17,344 bases of DNA from CAVSUR01 sp052143655 (lineage in GTDB: Bacteria; Actinomycetota; Actinomycetes; Streptosporangiales; Streptosporangiaceae): assembly GCA_052143655.1 (NCBI GenBank), contig JBKQSL010000196.1, forward strand, positions 1 to 17,344. The letters are read 5' to 3'. The translations under genes and the position numbers were made by a program. Below, piece by piece: positions 1 to 7,605 of the stretch (position 1 is the first letter of the stretch; the number at the start of each line of letters is the position of its first letter). Below the pieces are notes generated by a model. It worked only from the letters and a program-made list of their open reading frames with translations. It was not told the origin of the DNA and ran no database searches.

Positions 1-90
1 CGCCGCCACGCCTCCGCAAACTGTCAGACCCCCGTGCCATCATCAGTCCCAGAAGGCAGAACACCCCCGATCACCACACCCGGAAACGGA

Positions 91-1350
91 TCAGCAACGC
101 GAGGTGCAGTGTGAAGCCAGATCGTTCGAGTAGCCGGTGAGCACGGCGTCGATGACGGGCTGCTGCCATTTTTCGATGGTCTTGGCGAGGGCAGTGACCT
201 CGGGGATGTCCTCGTGGTCGGCGCACCACAGGCAGAAGCTGGCGAGCCTGTCGCGTACCGCGCTGGGGGCCGGGGGGACATGCGTCTTGGCGGCGCGCAG
301 GGCGAGCAGGTCGCGCAGGTGCTCCTTGGCGATCCAGACGGCGGCGATCTGCTGGCCGTCGCCGTCGCCGTCGAGCACGTCGATGATGTTATCCAGGTGG
401 CCTGGTGCGAGGGTCTCGATGTTGCAGCGGAGCATGTAGTGCAGCGGGCGGGGCAGGCCGGTTTCCTCGCGGGGGTGCTCGGTGCGGCAGGCCAGCCGCC
501 GGAACGCCTCGTCTATTTTGCTGTTGGCGAGCTTGACCAGGTGGAAGGCGTCGGCGATGAGGGTCAGGCCGGCCAGGGCGCCGGAGCGGCAGGTGGCGGA
601 CAGGTCCATGGCCAGGTAGCGCAGCCGCCCGGCGCGGGCGGCGAGCAGGTCTTTTTCGGCGGCGGCGGTGCGGCCTTCGGCCAGGCCGATGCTGCCGCCG
701 GTGCCCAGGTCCGCCAGGTGGGTGAGCCACTGGGAGCGGGTCTGGGACGGCTCGCCGGTTTCCGGGTCGGTGGTGGTGGCGGGGGCGCCGCGGCGGAACT
801 CATCGATCCCGGCGGCCTCGCCCAGGTCCGGGTCGGCGTCCAGGTCAGCCAGCTGCTCGCCGGCGCAGGCGGTGAAGGCGCGGGCTGCGGTGCGCTCGGA
901 CACGCCGTAGCGCCGCGCCGCCGCGGCGGCCGGCATCAGGTCATCGCCGGCGGCCTCGCGGAGGCGGGTGCGCAGCCGGCCGGTCAGCCGGGCCCGGGCC
1001 GGGACGGCGGGCAGCGCCTCGGTGAAGCTGACTCGCGCGCAGCCGGGGTTGTCGCAGTACCAGCTGTTCTTGCGCCAGCGCAGCAGGATCTGCCGGTCCC
1101 AGACGTCGCGGGGCGCGGTGGTGACCCGGTCCTTGACCCGCGCCGCCGTCACGCCGCAGTCCGGGCAGCGCCGGGCTGCGTCCCGGGCCGGGTCGGTGAC
1201 CACGTCGGTGACCGTCCAGCCGTCCTCGGTCACCGTCACCGCTGTAACCAGCAGCCCGTCCAGCCCGGGCAGCGCCGTTGCCGTCGCGCAGGACGCTGCG
1301 CAGCCGGCCGGCGCGGGTTGCGCGGGCCGCGGGCAGCCGGTAGCGTCCAC
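91..1350 (-). pseudogene. ISL3-family transposase, 3'-truncated
   Basis: DDE transposase of an ISL3-type insertion sequence. The N-terminal part holds a zinc-binding region (CPDC at about residues 67-70, then CDNPGC), followed by a helix-turn-helix-like stretch (AAARRYGVSERTAARAF). The RNase H-like core shows the first Asp in GIDEFRRG and the second in IADAFHLVKLAN. Family members end with a motif like GYSNARxEGxNR, which supplies the catalytic Glu, plus a further 30 or so residues. Here the protein reads GYSN and then switches to ten unrelated residues (DLASHCTSRC) and a stop. The third catalytic residue is therefore missing and the enzyme should be inactive. The true start is uncertain: family homology begins near PGLDGLLV (about residue 28), so the first residues may be non-native. 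Family assignment is confident; the break is directly visible. Confidence 0.85.
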
Positions 1351-1545
1351 GGGAGGCGGTTCCTATTGCGGATTCCTGTTTCTTGGTCGGAACGAGAATC
1401 CCTGGGAGCCGCCTTCTTGTCTGCCCGTTTATGTAATTCACACCCTAAATTGTGGATATGTGGACAAGCTCCCTTCCGTGCGGCCGGAACAGGCATGAAA
1501 CTCCGCATAAGCCAGGGCCGCTCAAGTGGTGCGAAAGAACAGCGC
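106..1545 (-). mobile_element. ISL3-like insertion sequence remnant
   Basis: This is the probable extent of the insertion sequence that carried the broken transposase. The upstream end is placed near 1545 because the minus strand there reads GCTGTTCTTTCGCACCAC, which resembles the GGCTnTTC-type termini of ISL3 elements. No matching inverted copy is visible in bases 1-110, which fits loss of the transposase 3' end and of the distal terminus. Both boundaries are inferred. I see no target duplication. Confidence 0.4.
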
Positions 1546-1793
1546 GGCTGACACCGGAAGCCGCGGGGCGGGACCGTTATCAGGAATAACGCCCCACCCG
1601 CGCTGCGTCCGGCCGGGATGGGCCGGGATGAGGGATGACCGCCCGGATACACCCGCCAGGCCCGCCGGAGAACCCGCCGCCGGCCGTCACGGGCAGTAGC
1701 CAGGGCGCCGTAGCGGACAACGCGCTCAGGCCGCCCCGCTGACCGTAGCGCCGCCAGCGGCATCCCGGTTAAGTACGGAGACCCAAAACCTCA
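1351..1793. other. Intergenic region between ISL3 remnant and SulP relic
   Basis: No gene is supported. The stretch holds the presumed ISL3 end near 1545 and an AT-richer patch at about 1430-1470 with two DnaA-box-like 9-mers. A short tandem repetition of GGCCGGGATG occurs near 1612-1632. The rest is GC-rich with no recognisable RNA or protein homology. Confidence 0.5.
1451..1467. promoter_or_regulatory. Paired DnaA-box-like 9-mers
   Basis: TGTGGATAT (1451-1459) and TGTGGACAA (1459-1467) share one base. On the minus strand the second reads TTGTCCACA, which is the high-GC actinobacterial DnaA-box consensus. The first differs by one base from the E. coli-type box. They lie in the transposase upstream region. 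Whether DnaA binds there is unknown, and chance is possible. Confidence 0.25.
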
Positions 1794-2063
1794 ATGGCGA
1801 TCATCATCGCCGACGCCCTGGCAGTCTATTCGGGCAACGACCAGGCGCAGGCATTGCTCATGCTGTCGATGCTGACCGGCGTGGTGATGCTCGCGGCCGA
1901 CTTCCTGCGGCTCGGGTCGATGCCGCGGTTCGTGTCCCACTGGCAGTCTGTCGCCGTGGGACTGGTGACGATCGCGCTAAGAACGGCTACAGCCGCCGCC
2001 TGGGCTGGGTTCCCAGCGCGAGTCCTGTGCCTGGGAAGTGATCCCCACCCGCAGGCTTCGTGA
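1794..2063 (+). pseudogene. SulP-family anion transporter fragment, internally deleted
   Basis: The first 45 or so residues (ADALAVYSGNDQAQALLMLS, then LTGVVMLAADFLRLGSMPRF) match a transmembrane stretch of SulP/SLC26 sulfate permeases. In that family this segment precedes a helix reading roughly VSNAVMTGF. Here VSH is followed directly by WQSVAVGLVTIAL, which resembles a segment from further along the SulP membrane domain, so an in-frame internal deletion is likely. After about residue 63 the reading frame continues into unrelated, low-complexity sequence (RTATAAAWAGFPARV) and stops. At 89 residues against the family's usual 480-800 it cannot be a transporter. No ribosome site precedes the ATG. 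I call it a relic; family assignment is by eye and moderately sure. Confidence 0.55.
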
Positions 2064-2492
2064 CGCGGGCGTTTTCCTCGCGGCCCGCCGAGAACTGCGG
2101 TGCCGGTTGACGAATATGCCGGAGCGCAGGAAGGCTGCGATGTCGCTCGCCGCCTTCCCGCCCGCGCCGCTGCGGGCGCGGTGTCCGTGCCGCTGGCCTC
2201 GGGCCGGCCCCGGTCGGTCCAGGCAGAGCATTACTCCCACTATTCCGTCTCCCCTCGCCCGTGCCGTCGCGCAAGTACGGATGACAAGGGACGCTTTCCC
2301 GTGCGGGCACCCCCGGCTTCCCACAGCCAACCCGAACAGTGCCCGCTGTGCCATCCCCGGACTCGTGGGTGGGTAGGAGGCTGCGGGCGGCCCTAGATTT
2401 CGCTATCGCATGCAATGGCCCGGCGGACAGGCGCAGAGCGCGGCAGAAACCGGCGCGGGCAGAACGGCACGGCCAGGACAGGCAGGACAGCG
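2064..2492. other. Gene-free stretch upstream of the FHA gene
   Basis: No coding region with recognisable content is present on either strand. The stretch presumably contains the promoter of the FHA gene. A TAGATT hexamer at about 2394-2399 is a possible -10 element, but no convincing -35 element accompanies it. Possible upstream starts for the FHA frame (from 2415) encode an Arg/Gly-rich extension that does not look like protein. Confidence 0.4.
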
Positions 2493-3329
2493 ATGGCGCT
2501 CGCTTCGACCCAGGCGACAACGCATGTCACCACCCCGTCCGGCCGCGTGATCCCGGTACCTGTCGGCAGCCGCCTGGTGTTCGGCCGGGGCCCTGATGCG
2601 GATCTGGTGATCCCGTCGGGACGCGGCATGTCCCGGCGGGCCGGTGCCATCAGTGCGGTAGCGGGCGGTGCCTGGGTGGCCAACATCAGCTGCACTCATG
2701 CGCTGTACGCCGAGGGCGACGGGTACCGGATACGGCTGCCGCGGATGGATCAGGTGAGCGGGCAGGCCGAGCCGTCGGGCGGCTGGTTTGTCCGCCATGG
2801 CACGGCAGTGGTCGGCTCGCGCGCCATGCTCGACGAGGGCCAGCCGCTGCGCTTGGTCGTCAGCGCCGGGCCGGACGGCGCTGACGTGGATGCCCCGCGC
2901 AGGCAGGCGGGCGGCGATGCGACCCTGCTGCCGCTCTACCTGGACCCGAATACCAAGCTTTTCCTGGTGGCGCTGATGTGGTGCCGGCCCTGGCTGATTG
3001 ATCCGGGGCGCGGCACGCCGCTGCCGCGGACACCGGAGATCGCTCGGGCCGCGCTGGAGGTGACCGACGCCCATCGCGAGATCGAGACGTTCGACAATGA
3101 CCCCGCTTTCCGCGATCGGCTGTCGGCTCGCGTAGGCGAGCACCTCAAGGTGCTGCGCCGCAAGATCGGCGAGCGCGGGCTGGTGCGGCCAGGAATACGG
3201 CTGTCCGACGAGGTCGCTGTCGGAGCGCTGATCGAGAACGGGACAGTCGCGGCCGAAGACCTCGCCCACCTCACTGACCCGGCGTGGTGCTCCCGCCAGG
3301 AGGATCTGTGGTGGACCCAGGTGGTCTGA
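2493..3329 (+). CDS. FHA-domain protein with C-terminal winged-helix-like region
   Basis: A 278-residue cytoplasmic protein. Residues 12-110 form a forkhead-associated (FHA) fold, which in this family binds phosphothreonine peptides. The conserved Gly-Arg is at 31-32 (FGRGPDADLVI), Ser-Arg at 47-48 and the distal Asn at 64. The His that usually follows in SxxH is replaced (SRRA). The C-terminal half has a helical, winged-helix-like stretch (EIARAALEVT, then RVGEHLKVLRRKIGERGLV) and ends with a Trp-rich tail (DPAWCSRQEDLWW). I chose the ATG at 2493 over 2415 because the FHA fold starts just after it and the preceding 26 codons are Arg/Gly-rich. The gene converges on the Ser/Thr kinase gene and overlaps its 3' end by 59 bp. 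It is a plausible phosphorylation reader or DNA-binding output for that kinase; the pairing is inferred from position. Confidence 0.75.
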   Translation: MALASTQATTHVTTPSGRVIPVPVGSRLVFGRGPDADLVIPSGRGMSRRAGAISAVAGGAWVANISCTHALYAEGDGYRIRLPRMDQVSGQAEPSGGWFVRHGTAVVGSRAMLDEGQPLRLVVSAGPDGADVDAPRRQAGGDATLLPLYLDPNTKLFLVALMWCRPWLIDPGRGTPLPRTPEIARAALEVTDAHREIETFDNDPAFRDRLSARVGEHLKVLRRKIGERGLVRPGIRLSDEVAVGALIENGTVAAEDLAHLTDPAWCSRQEDLWWTQVV

Positions 3330-4890
3330 CCGGCTGTCCGGGCGGCCCGTGGCCGCCGGGGGGTCCACGCCGTCGGCGGCTGACCGTGAAGCTGGCCACC
3401 ACCGTGGCACGGCCTGGCCCGGTGACCGTCATACGGTAGGTCCCTACGGGCAGCGGGCCAGGGAAGAACTCGTGGTCCTGGTTGATCGCATAGCTGAAGG
3501 TGCCCCTGCCGTCCGCGATGGGGTGCTCGGGCGGGGTAGGCACGCCCGCCAGCGTCAGCGCCACCGGGTGCTCGGGAAGCCAGCCAGCGCCGTGCACCAC
3601 GAACACCGTGTCGGGGTCGCCTTCCCGCTGGCTCATGACGAGCTGCGGCTTCCCAGCCGGGCGCACCGGCGGCGGGTCACCCTGCGCCGCCTGCGACGCG
3701 GCGGCTGCGGGCCGTTGCAGGTGTCCGGCGACAGCGGCGCCGATGGCCGCGCCCGCAGCTATCAGGGCAATTGCCGCCGTGGCCGATGCAACCGCGAGGG
3801 CGAAAATGCGCCTAGGCGCGCTGCCCGTCCCGGCCGCGGCGGCACCCGCGCGCGCCCGGCGCGGCCAGGGCCGCTTCCGCCCCGCCGCGCGGCGGCCGGC
3901 GGACTTGCGCGGCGGGACCAGGGCCGCCTGCGAGCCAAACGTCATGTCCTCGTCGCCATAATCGGCCAGCTCCGCGGCCGGCGTCGGATCGCGCCGGTAC
4001 TCCGCGATCAGTGCCAGAGCCGGGCCGGGAAGCGACGCGGGGCCGAGCTCGCGGCCGCTGGCATCCTGGCTGATGCCGGGCGCGAGATAAGACAGGACCG
4101 ACGACGATGTCGGGCGCTTGAGGGGATCACGCTGCATGCATGCCACCACCACCTCGGCCAGGTCGCCGGGAAGACCGCTCAGGTCCGGTGGCTCGGTTGC
4201 GAGCCGTACCAGCACATCCATGACCGTCTCGGCCTGATAGGGAGCGTGGCCAGTGGCGGCGAAAACCATGGTGGCGCCTAGCGAGAAGACGTCGCTGGCC
4301 ATACTCGCCTTCCGGGTGTCCCTGGCCTGCTCGGGCGCCATGTAAGCCGGGGTGCCGACCGCGCCGCGGGTCACCGTGAGCTGGATCCGCTCCACGGCCC
4401 TGGCCACACCGAAATCGATGACCCGCGGGCCGTCCGGGGAGACAAGGACATTCGACGGCTTGAGGTCCCGGTGCACCAGCCCGGCATTGTGGATCGACTC
4501 CAGCGCCTCGGCGCAGCCCGCTGCCAGCCACCGGACGGCCGGCCCGGGCAGCGGGCCGCACGCTTTCACCAGCCTGCTCAGAGTCGGCGCGGGAACGTAC
4601 GCGGTAGCCAGCCACGGCACATCAGCCTCGGGGTCAGCCGCCACGACTGCGGCGGTGAAGGCCCCGCTGACCCGCCGGGCAGCCGCCACCTCCTGGGCGA
4701 AGCGGGTGCGGAAATCGGGCTCGTCAGCGAGCTCGATCCTGATTGTCTTGACCGCCACCAGCCTGCCCGCTGGCGTGCGGCCCAGGTAGACCCGGCCCAT
4801 CGCGCCGGTGCCCAGCCGGCCGATCAGCGCGTAGCCGCCTATCCGCTCCGGATCCCAGCGGCGCAAAGGTTCCACTAGCTGGCGCGACAC
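3271..4890 (-). CDS. Membrane Ser/Thr protein kinase with extracytoplasmic β-domain
   Basis: A 539-residue Hanks-type (PknB-like) kinase. The kinase domain spans about residues 18-270: glycine loop GTGAMGRVYLG (27-37), ATP-binding Lys48, catalytic HRDLKPSN (140-147), DFG (159-161) and APE (185-187). All catalytic residues are intact. A basic, Pro/Ala-rich juxtamembrane linker leads to one transmembrane helix (IFALAVASATAAIALIAAGA, near 360-380). Outside the membrane is a β-rich domain with motifs VVHGAGWLPEHPV, GTFSYAINQD and LPVGTYRMTVTG, ending in a Pro/Gly/Thr-rich tail. No PASTA repeats are seen. The start is GTG with AGGAG nine bases upstream. The gene lies 83 bp downstream of the methyltransferase gene on the same strand, so it may be the last gene of the pilus operon. 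The extracellular domain suggests sensing of a surface or envelope signal; its ligand is unknown. Confidence 0.9.
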   Translation of the reverse strand: MSRQLVEPLRRWDPERIGGYALIGRLGTGAMGRVYLGRTPAGRLVAVKTIRIELADEPDFRTRFAQEVAAARRVSGAFTAAVVAADPEADVPWLATAYVPAPTLSRLVKACGPLPGPAVRWLAAGCAEALESIHNAGLVHRDLKPSNVLVSPDGPRVIDFGVARAVERIQLTVTRGAVGTPAYMAPEQARDTRKASMASDVFSLGATMVFAATGHAPYQAETVMDVLVRLATEPPDLSGLPGDLAEVVVACMQRDPLKRPTSSSVLSYLAPGISQDASGRELGPASLPGPALALIAEYRRDPTPAAELADYGDEDMTFGSQAALVPPRKSAGRRAAGRKRPWPRRARAGAAAAGTGSAPRRIFALAVASATAAIALIAAGAAIGAAVAGHLQRPAAAASQAAQGDPPPVRPAGKPQLVMSQREGDPDTVFVVHGAGWLPEHPVALTLAGVPTPPEHPIADGRGTFSYAINQDHEFFPGPLPVGTYRMTVTGPGRATVVASFTVSRRRRGPPGGHGPPGQPVRPPGSTTDPPGGSTTPGQ

Positions 4891-4899
4891 AATAAAGAT

Positions 4900-4904
4900 C
4901 TCCT
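4900..4904 (-). promoter_or_regulatory. Ribosome binding site of the kinase gene
   Basis: AGGAG on the minus strand, nine bases before the GTG at 4890. It fixes the kinase start, which is not ATG. Confidence 0.7.
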
Positions 4905-4973
4905 CAGTCGGCTCGCCGTATGCCCGGCACCTTCACGGCCGTCTGGGCTTCGGGATCGGCCAAGCGGGCTGGC

Positions 4974-5618
4974 CTAGAACAGGCCCGGTATCAGGGCCGC
5001 GGTGCGATTCCGGTAGCTGCGATAGAGCGGCAGCACCCGCAGCAGCACCTGCTCCTCCTGCAGCACGCGGTAGGCCTGCAGCACGCAGAATGCCAGCCAG
5101 ATGCCGAATGCCGCCGCCGTGCCTGCGGCAACGGCAATCCCGAGCGAGGACGCGATCTCCCCGGCATAAAGGGGGTGCCGGATCCATCTGTACGGACCCC
5201 GGTCGACTAGCTCGCGCGCTTGCGCGAACACCGACAGGTTGCGGCCCAGGTACCGCAGTGAGCATGCCGACCATGCCGTGCCCGCCACCAGCAGGCCGTC
5301 GGCGGCGTACTGGCGGACCGCTCCTGGCGGCGTGCTGTGCAGCAGCGGGATCACGAACGGGGTCATCGTGGCCGCCACTGCGGCAGTGCGCGCGATGATC
5401 GAGCCGGTCGTGGCGATGGCCGGTCCACGCCGCAGGTAACACCAGATGACCAGCGCATAGAAGGCACAGACCGGCAGCGTGCCGAGCTGTCGCAGAGCAC
5501 CTGCGCCACCGGCGCCATGGGTCAGCGCGGTCAGGTCGAGTGTCAGCATCAGCGCCGCTGCGGGCACCATGACCAGCTTGCCGAAATCTGCACGAACCAG
5601 GCTCGAAAGGGTAGCCAT
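4974..5618 (-). CDS. Isoprenylcysteine-methyltransferase-like (ICMT/PEMT superfamily) membrane protein
   Basis: A 214-residue multispanning membrane protein. Its C-terminal half carries the S-adenosylmethionine-binding pattern of the ICMT/phospholipid-methyltransferase superfamily: LGRNLSVFAQARELVDRGPY (about 124-143), WIRHPLYAGE (145-154) and a distal EEQ (188-190) before LYRSYRNRTAALIPGLF. Several hydrophobic helices precede it (for example VPAAALMLTLDLTAL and the stretch after AIATTG). In eukaryotes the family methylates prenyl-cysteine carboxylates; bacterial members have mostly unknown substrates. The ATG lies 6 bp after the tadC stop, preceded by TAGGAAT, so it is translated as part of the tad operon. 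Lipid, quinone-like molecule or pilin methylation are all possible; the sequence does not decide. Superfamily assignment is strong and substrate unknown. Confidence 0.85.
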   Translation of the reverse strand: MATLSSLVRADFGKLVMVPAAALMLTLDLTALTHGAGGAGALRQLGTLPVCAFYALVIWCYLRRGPAIATTGSIIARTAAVAATMTPFVIPLLHSTPPGAVRQYAADGLLVAGTAWSACSLRYLGRNLSVFAQARELVDRGPYRWIRHPLYAGEIASSLGIAVAAGTAAAFGIWLAFCVLQAYRVLQEEQVLLRVLPLYRSYRNRTAALIPGLF

Positions 5619-5624
5619 CTATTC

Positions 5625-6542
5625 CTACTTCCCGAGCAGTGAATGGGCGATGCTGATCGCACCAGGCCCGATGATGATCACGAAGAGCGCAGGAAACAGG
5701 CAGAAGATCAGCGGAAAGAGGATCTTGATCGGCACCTTCTGTGCTTTCTCCTCGGCCCGCTGGCGGCGCCGAAGCCGCATCTGGGCAGCCTGCTCGCGCA
5801 AGACCGCGGCAACGGAGATGCCCAGCTCGCCCGCCTGCACCAGAGCCGAGACGAACGCGCGCAACTCCGGGATGGTGGTGCGGGCGGCCATCGCGCGCAG
5901 CGCCTGGCTGCGGGACGCGCCGATCTGCATCTCTTGCAGTGCGCGGGTGAACTCCGCAGCCAGCGGGCCACGCGTGTTCCGTGCCACCTGTCCGAGAGCC
6001 GCGTCGAATCCGAGCCCGGCCTCCACGCATACCGTGAGCATGTCCAGCGCATCCGGCAAGAGCGCCTGGATCCGGGCCTGCCGCTTCGTGCTCGCGTTGT
6101 ACAGCAGGATATCGGGCAGGAAAAAGCCGGCGACGAGGCCGGCGCCCGCGAACACGATGAGCAGGCCGGGACTGTGCAGCCCGCACAGGGCGCCGAGCGC
6201 GCCCAGCACCAGGAGTCCCAGCCCCTTGGCCGCGAGGATCCGATCCGGGGTCCACGTCCTCGGATTGCCGGCGACGTCCAGCCTCCGCTGCAGCGTTCCG
6301 GTGACTCCGGAAGGAGACAGGCGGACAGCCAGTTCCCGGACCCACCCAGGCAGCGCAGCGAGCGCATCGGGCGCCTGCGGTGCGGCTGGCGGAGCGTGCC
6401 GCGCATAACGCTGCTCGATTGCGGCCAGGGCACCCGCGACCCCGTGGCGGCCGGATCGGGTCGGCCGCGCCGCCGTCACGACGAGCGCAATCGCCAGCGT
6501 GAACGAGGCCAGCCCGCCGGCAAGCAGGACGCTATCTGCCAT
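5625..6542 (-). CDS. tadC: Tad pilus inner-membrane platform protein TadC
   Basis: A 305-residue type II secretion F-family protein. After an N-terminal helix (VLLAGGLASFTLAIALVVTA) and a soluble stretch come two membrane segments around residues 105-150. Next is the cytoplasmic T2SSF domain (LLPDALDMLTVCVEAGLGFD, about 180-200, then AFVSALVQAGELGISVAAVL). The protein ends with a helix reading ILFPLIFCLFPALFVIIIGP. In Tad systems TadB and TadC form the membrane platform against which the CpaF ATPase works. Its ATG follows the tadB stop by one base. Length and topology are normal for TadC and nothing looks broken. Confidence 0.9.
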   Translation of the reverse strand: MADSVLLAGGLASFTLAIALVVTAARPTRSGRHGVAGALAAIEQRYARHAPPAAPQAPDALAALPGWVRELAVRLSPSGVTGTLQRRLDVAGNPRTWTPDRILAAKGLGLLVLGALGALCGLHSPGLLIVFAGAGLVAGFFLPDILLYNASTKRQARIQALLPDALDMLTVCVEAGLGFDAALGQVARNTRGPLAAEFTRALQEMQIGASRSQALRAMAARTTIPELRAFVSALVQAGELGISVAAVLREQAAQMRLRRRQRAEEKAQKVPIKILFPLIFCLFPALFVIIIGPGAISIAHSLLGK

Positions 6543-6543
6543 C

Positions 6544-7605
6544 TCAGGCCTCCACTTTGATCAGCACGCGCATCCACACCGCGCCCAGCACGAGCAGCAC
6601 AGCGGCGCCAGCCAGCATGAACAGCCCGAAGGCCGTGGTGTAAAGGGGACGCACGTAACTCCGGTCACTCACCAGCAGCCAGCCGCCGACCAGCACGGGC
6701 AACGCGACCAGGATGTATGCGGACAGCCGTCCCTCCGCGCTGAGCCCGCGCACGTGGCGGCGCAGAGACGCCCGGTCGCGCATCGTGCCGACGGTGGTGC
6801 CAAGCACCTCCGCCAGGTTGCCGCCGACCTCGCGCTGGATACGGATCGCCATGACCGTCCACCGCAGATCTGCCGAATCCATCCGATTCGCCACGCCGTC
6901 TAGCGCTGCTTGCAGGTCGACGCCGACCCTGGTCTCGGCCAGCGCCCGGGAGAACTCGCCGGCCGCGGGCTGGGTGTTCTCACGCACCACCGATGCCAGC
7001 GCCTGGGGCAGCGAGAAACCAGCCTTCAGCGACCCCGCGATGAGCTGGAGCAGGTCCGGCAACTGGTCACGGAAAGCGGCCCGCCGACGGCCAATCCTGA
7101 TGCTCAGGGCAGACCGCATGCCCAGCCAGCCGACCGGGACGCCGACCAGGATGCCGGCCAGGATGCTGCCTGCCAGCGCGGTCACCACGGCGGTCAGCAC
7201 TACGCAGGCGCAGGTGCCCAGCAGCGCCCATTCAGCGGGCGTCCGCGCGATCCCCGCGAGCTCCAGCCGCGCTGCGAGCCGCTGCTCAGCTTTGCTAGAC
7301 CGCAGCAGCCGCGCCACCCAGGCGACAGCGGTCCTGGCCACCTTTCCCTCGGCGTCAGCCGCAGCGGCCACGTGCCGCGGGCCATATCGCTCGATCTGAC
7401 CCAGCAGGTCGATCTTCCGGTGACCCCGGCCCAGCGAGCCGATCAGCAGCAGCGCCAATACCAGCAGCGCCGCAAAGACGGCGGCCAGCACCGCGACCAG
7501 CGACCAGGACCACCGCAAGTCCAGGGCAGCGCTGTCCGGATGCGCTGCCCTGGCGTTCAGCGCCGCCACGACGCCGCGCAGTACCCCGGTTCGCGTCCCG
7601 CTCAC
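6544..7605 (-). CDS. tadB: Tad pilus inner-membrane platform protein TadB
   Basis: A 353-residue type II secretion F-family protein, the partner of TadC. An N-terminal hydrophobic segment (SLVAVLAAVFAALLVLALLL, about 34-53) is followed by a soluble region and a second membrane pair (about 130-165). The T2SSF domain contains DLLQLIAGSLKAGFSLPQAL and the TadB-typical IRIQREVGGNLAEVL. Two C-terminal helices (AYILVALPVLVGGWLL and FGLFMLAGAAVLLVLGAVW) close it. The start is a GTG overlapping the cpaF stop as GTGA, which indicates translational coupling. Roughly the first 30 residues before the helix are weakly conserved, so a slightly later start cannot be excluded, but the overlap favours this one. 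Confidence 0.9.
   Translation of the reverse strand: MSGTRTGVLRGVVAALNARAAHPDSAALDLRWSWSLVAVLAAVFAALLVLALLLIGSLGRGHRKIDLLGQIERYGPRHVAAAADAEGKVARTAVAWVARLLRSSKAEQRLAARLELAGIARTPAEWALLGTCACVVLTAVVTALAGSILAGILVGVPVGWLGMRSALSIRIGRRRAAFRDQLPDLLQLIAGSLKAGFSLPQALASVVRENTQPAAGEFSRALAETRVGVDLQAALDGVANRMDSADLRWTVMAIRIQREVGGNLAEVLGTTVGTMRDRASLRRHVRGLSAEGRLSAYILVALPVLVGGWLLVSDRSYVRPLYTTAFGLFMLAGAAVLLVLGAVWMRVLIKVEA

Noticed and set aside
214..1551. A 445-codon open frame on the plus strand
   Set aside because: It is antisense to the ISL3 transposase and composed of Gly/Ala/Arg-rich, low-complexity residues typical of GC-rich antisense frames.
2403..3410. A 335-codon open frame on the minus strand
   Set aside because: It is antisense to the FHA gene with no recognisable motifs.
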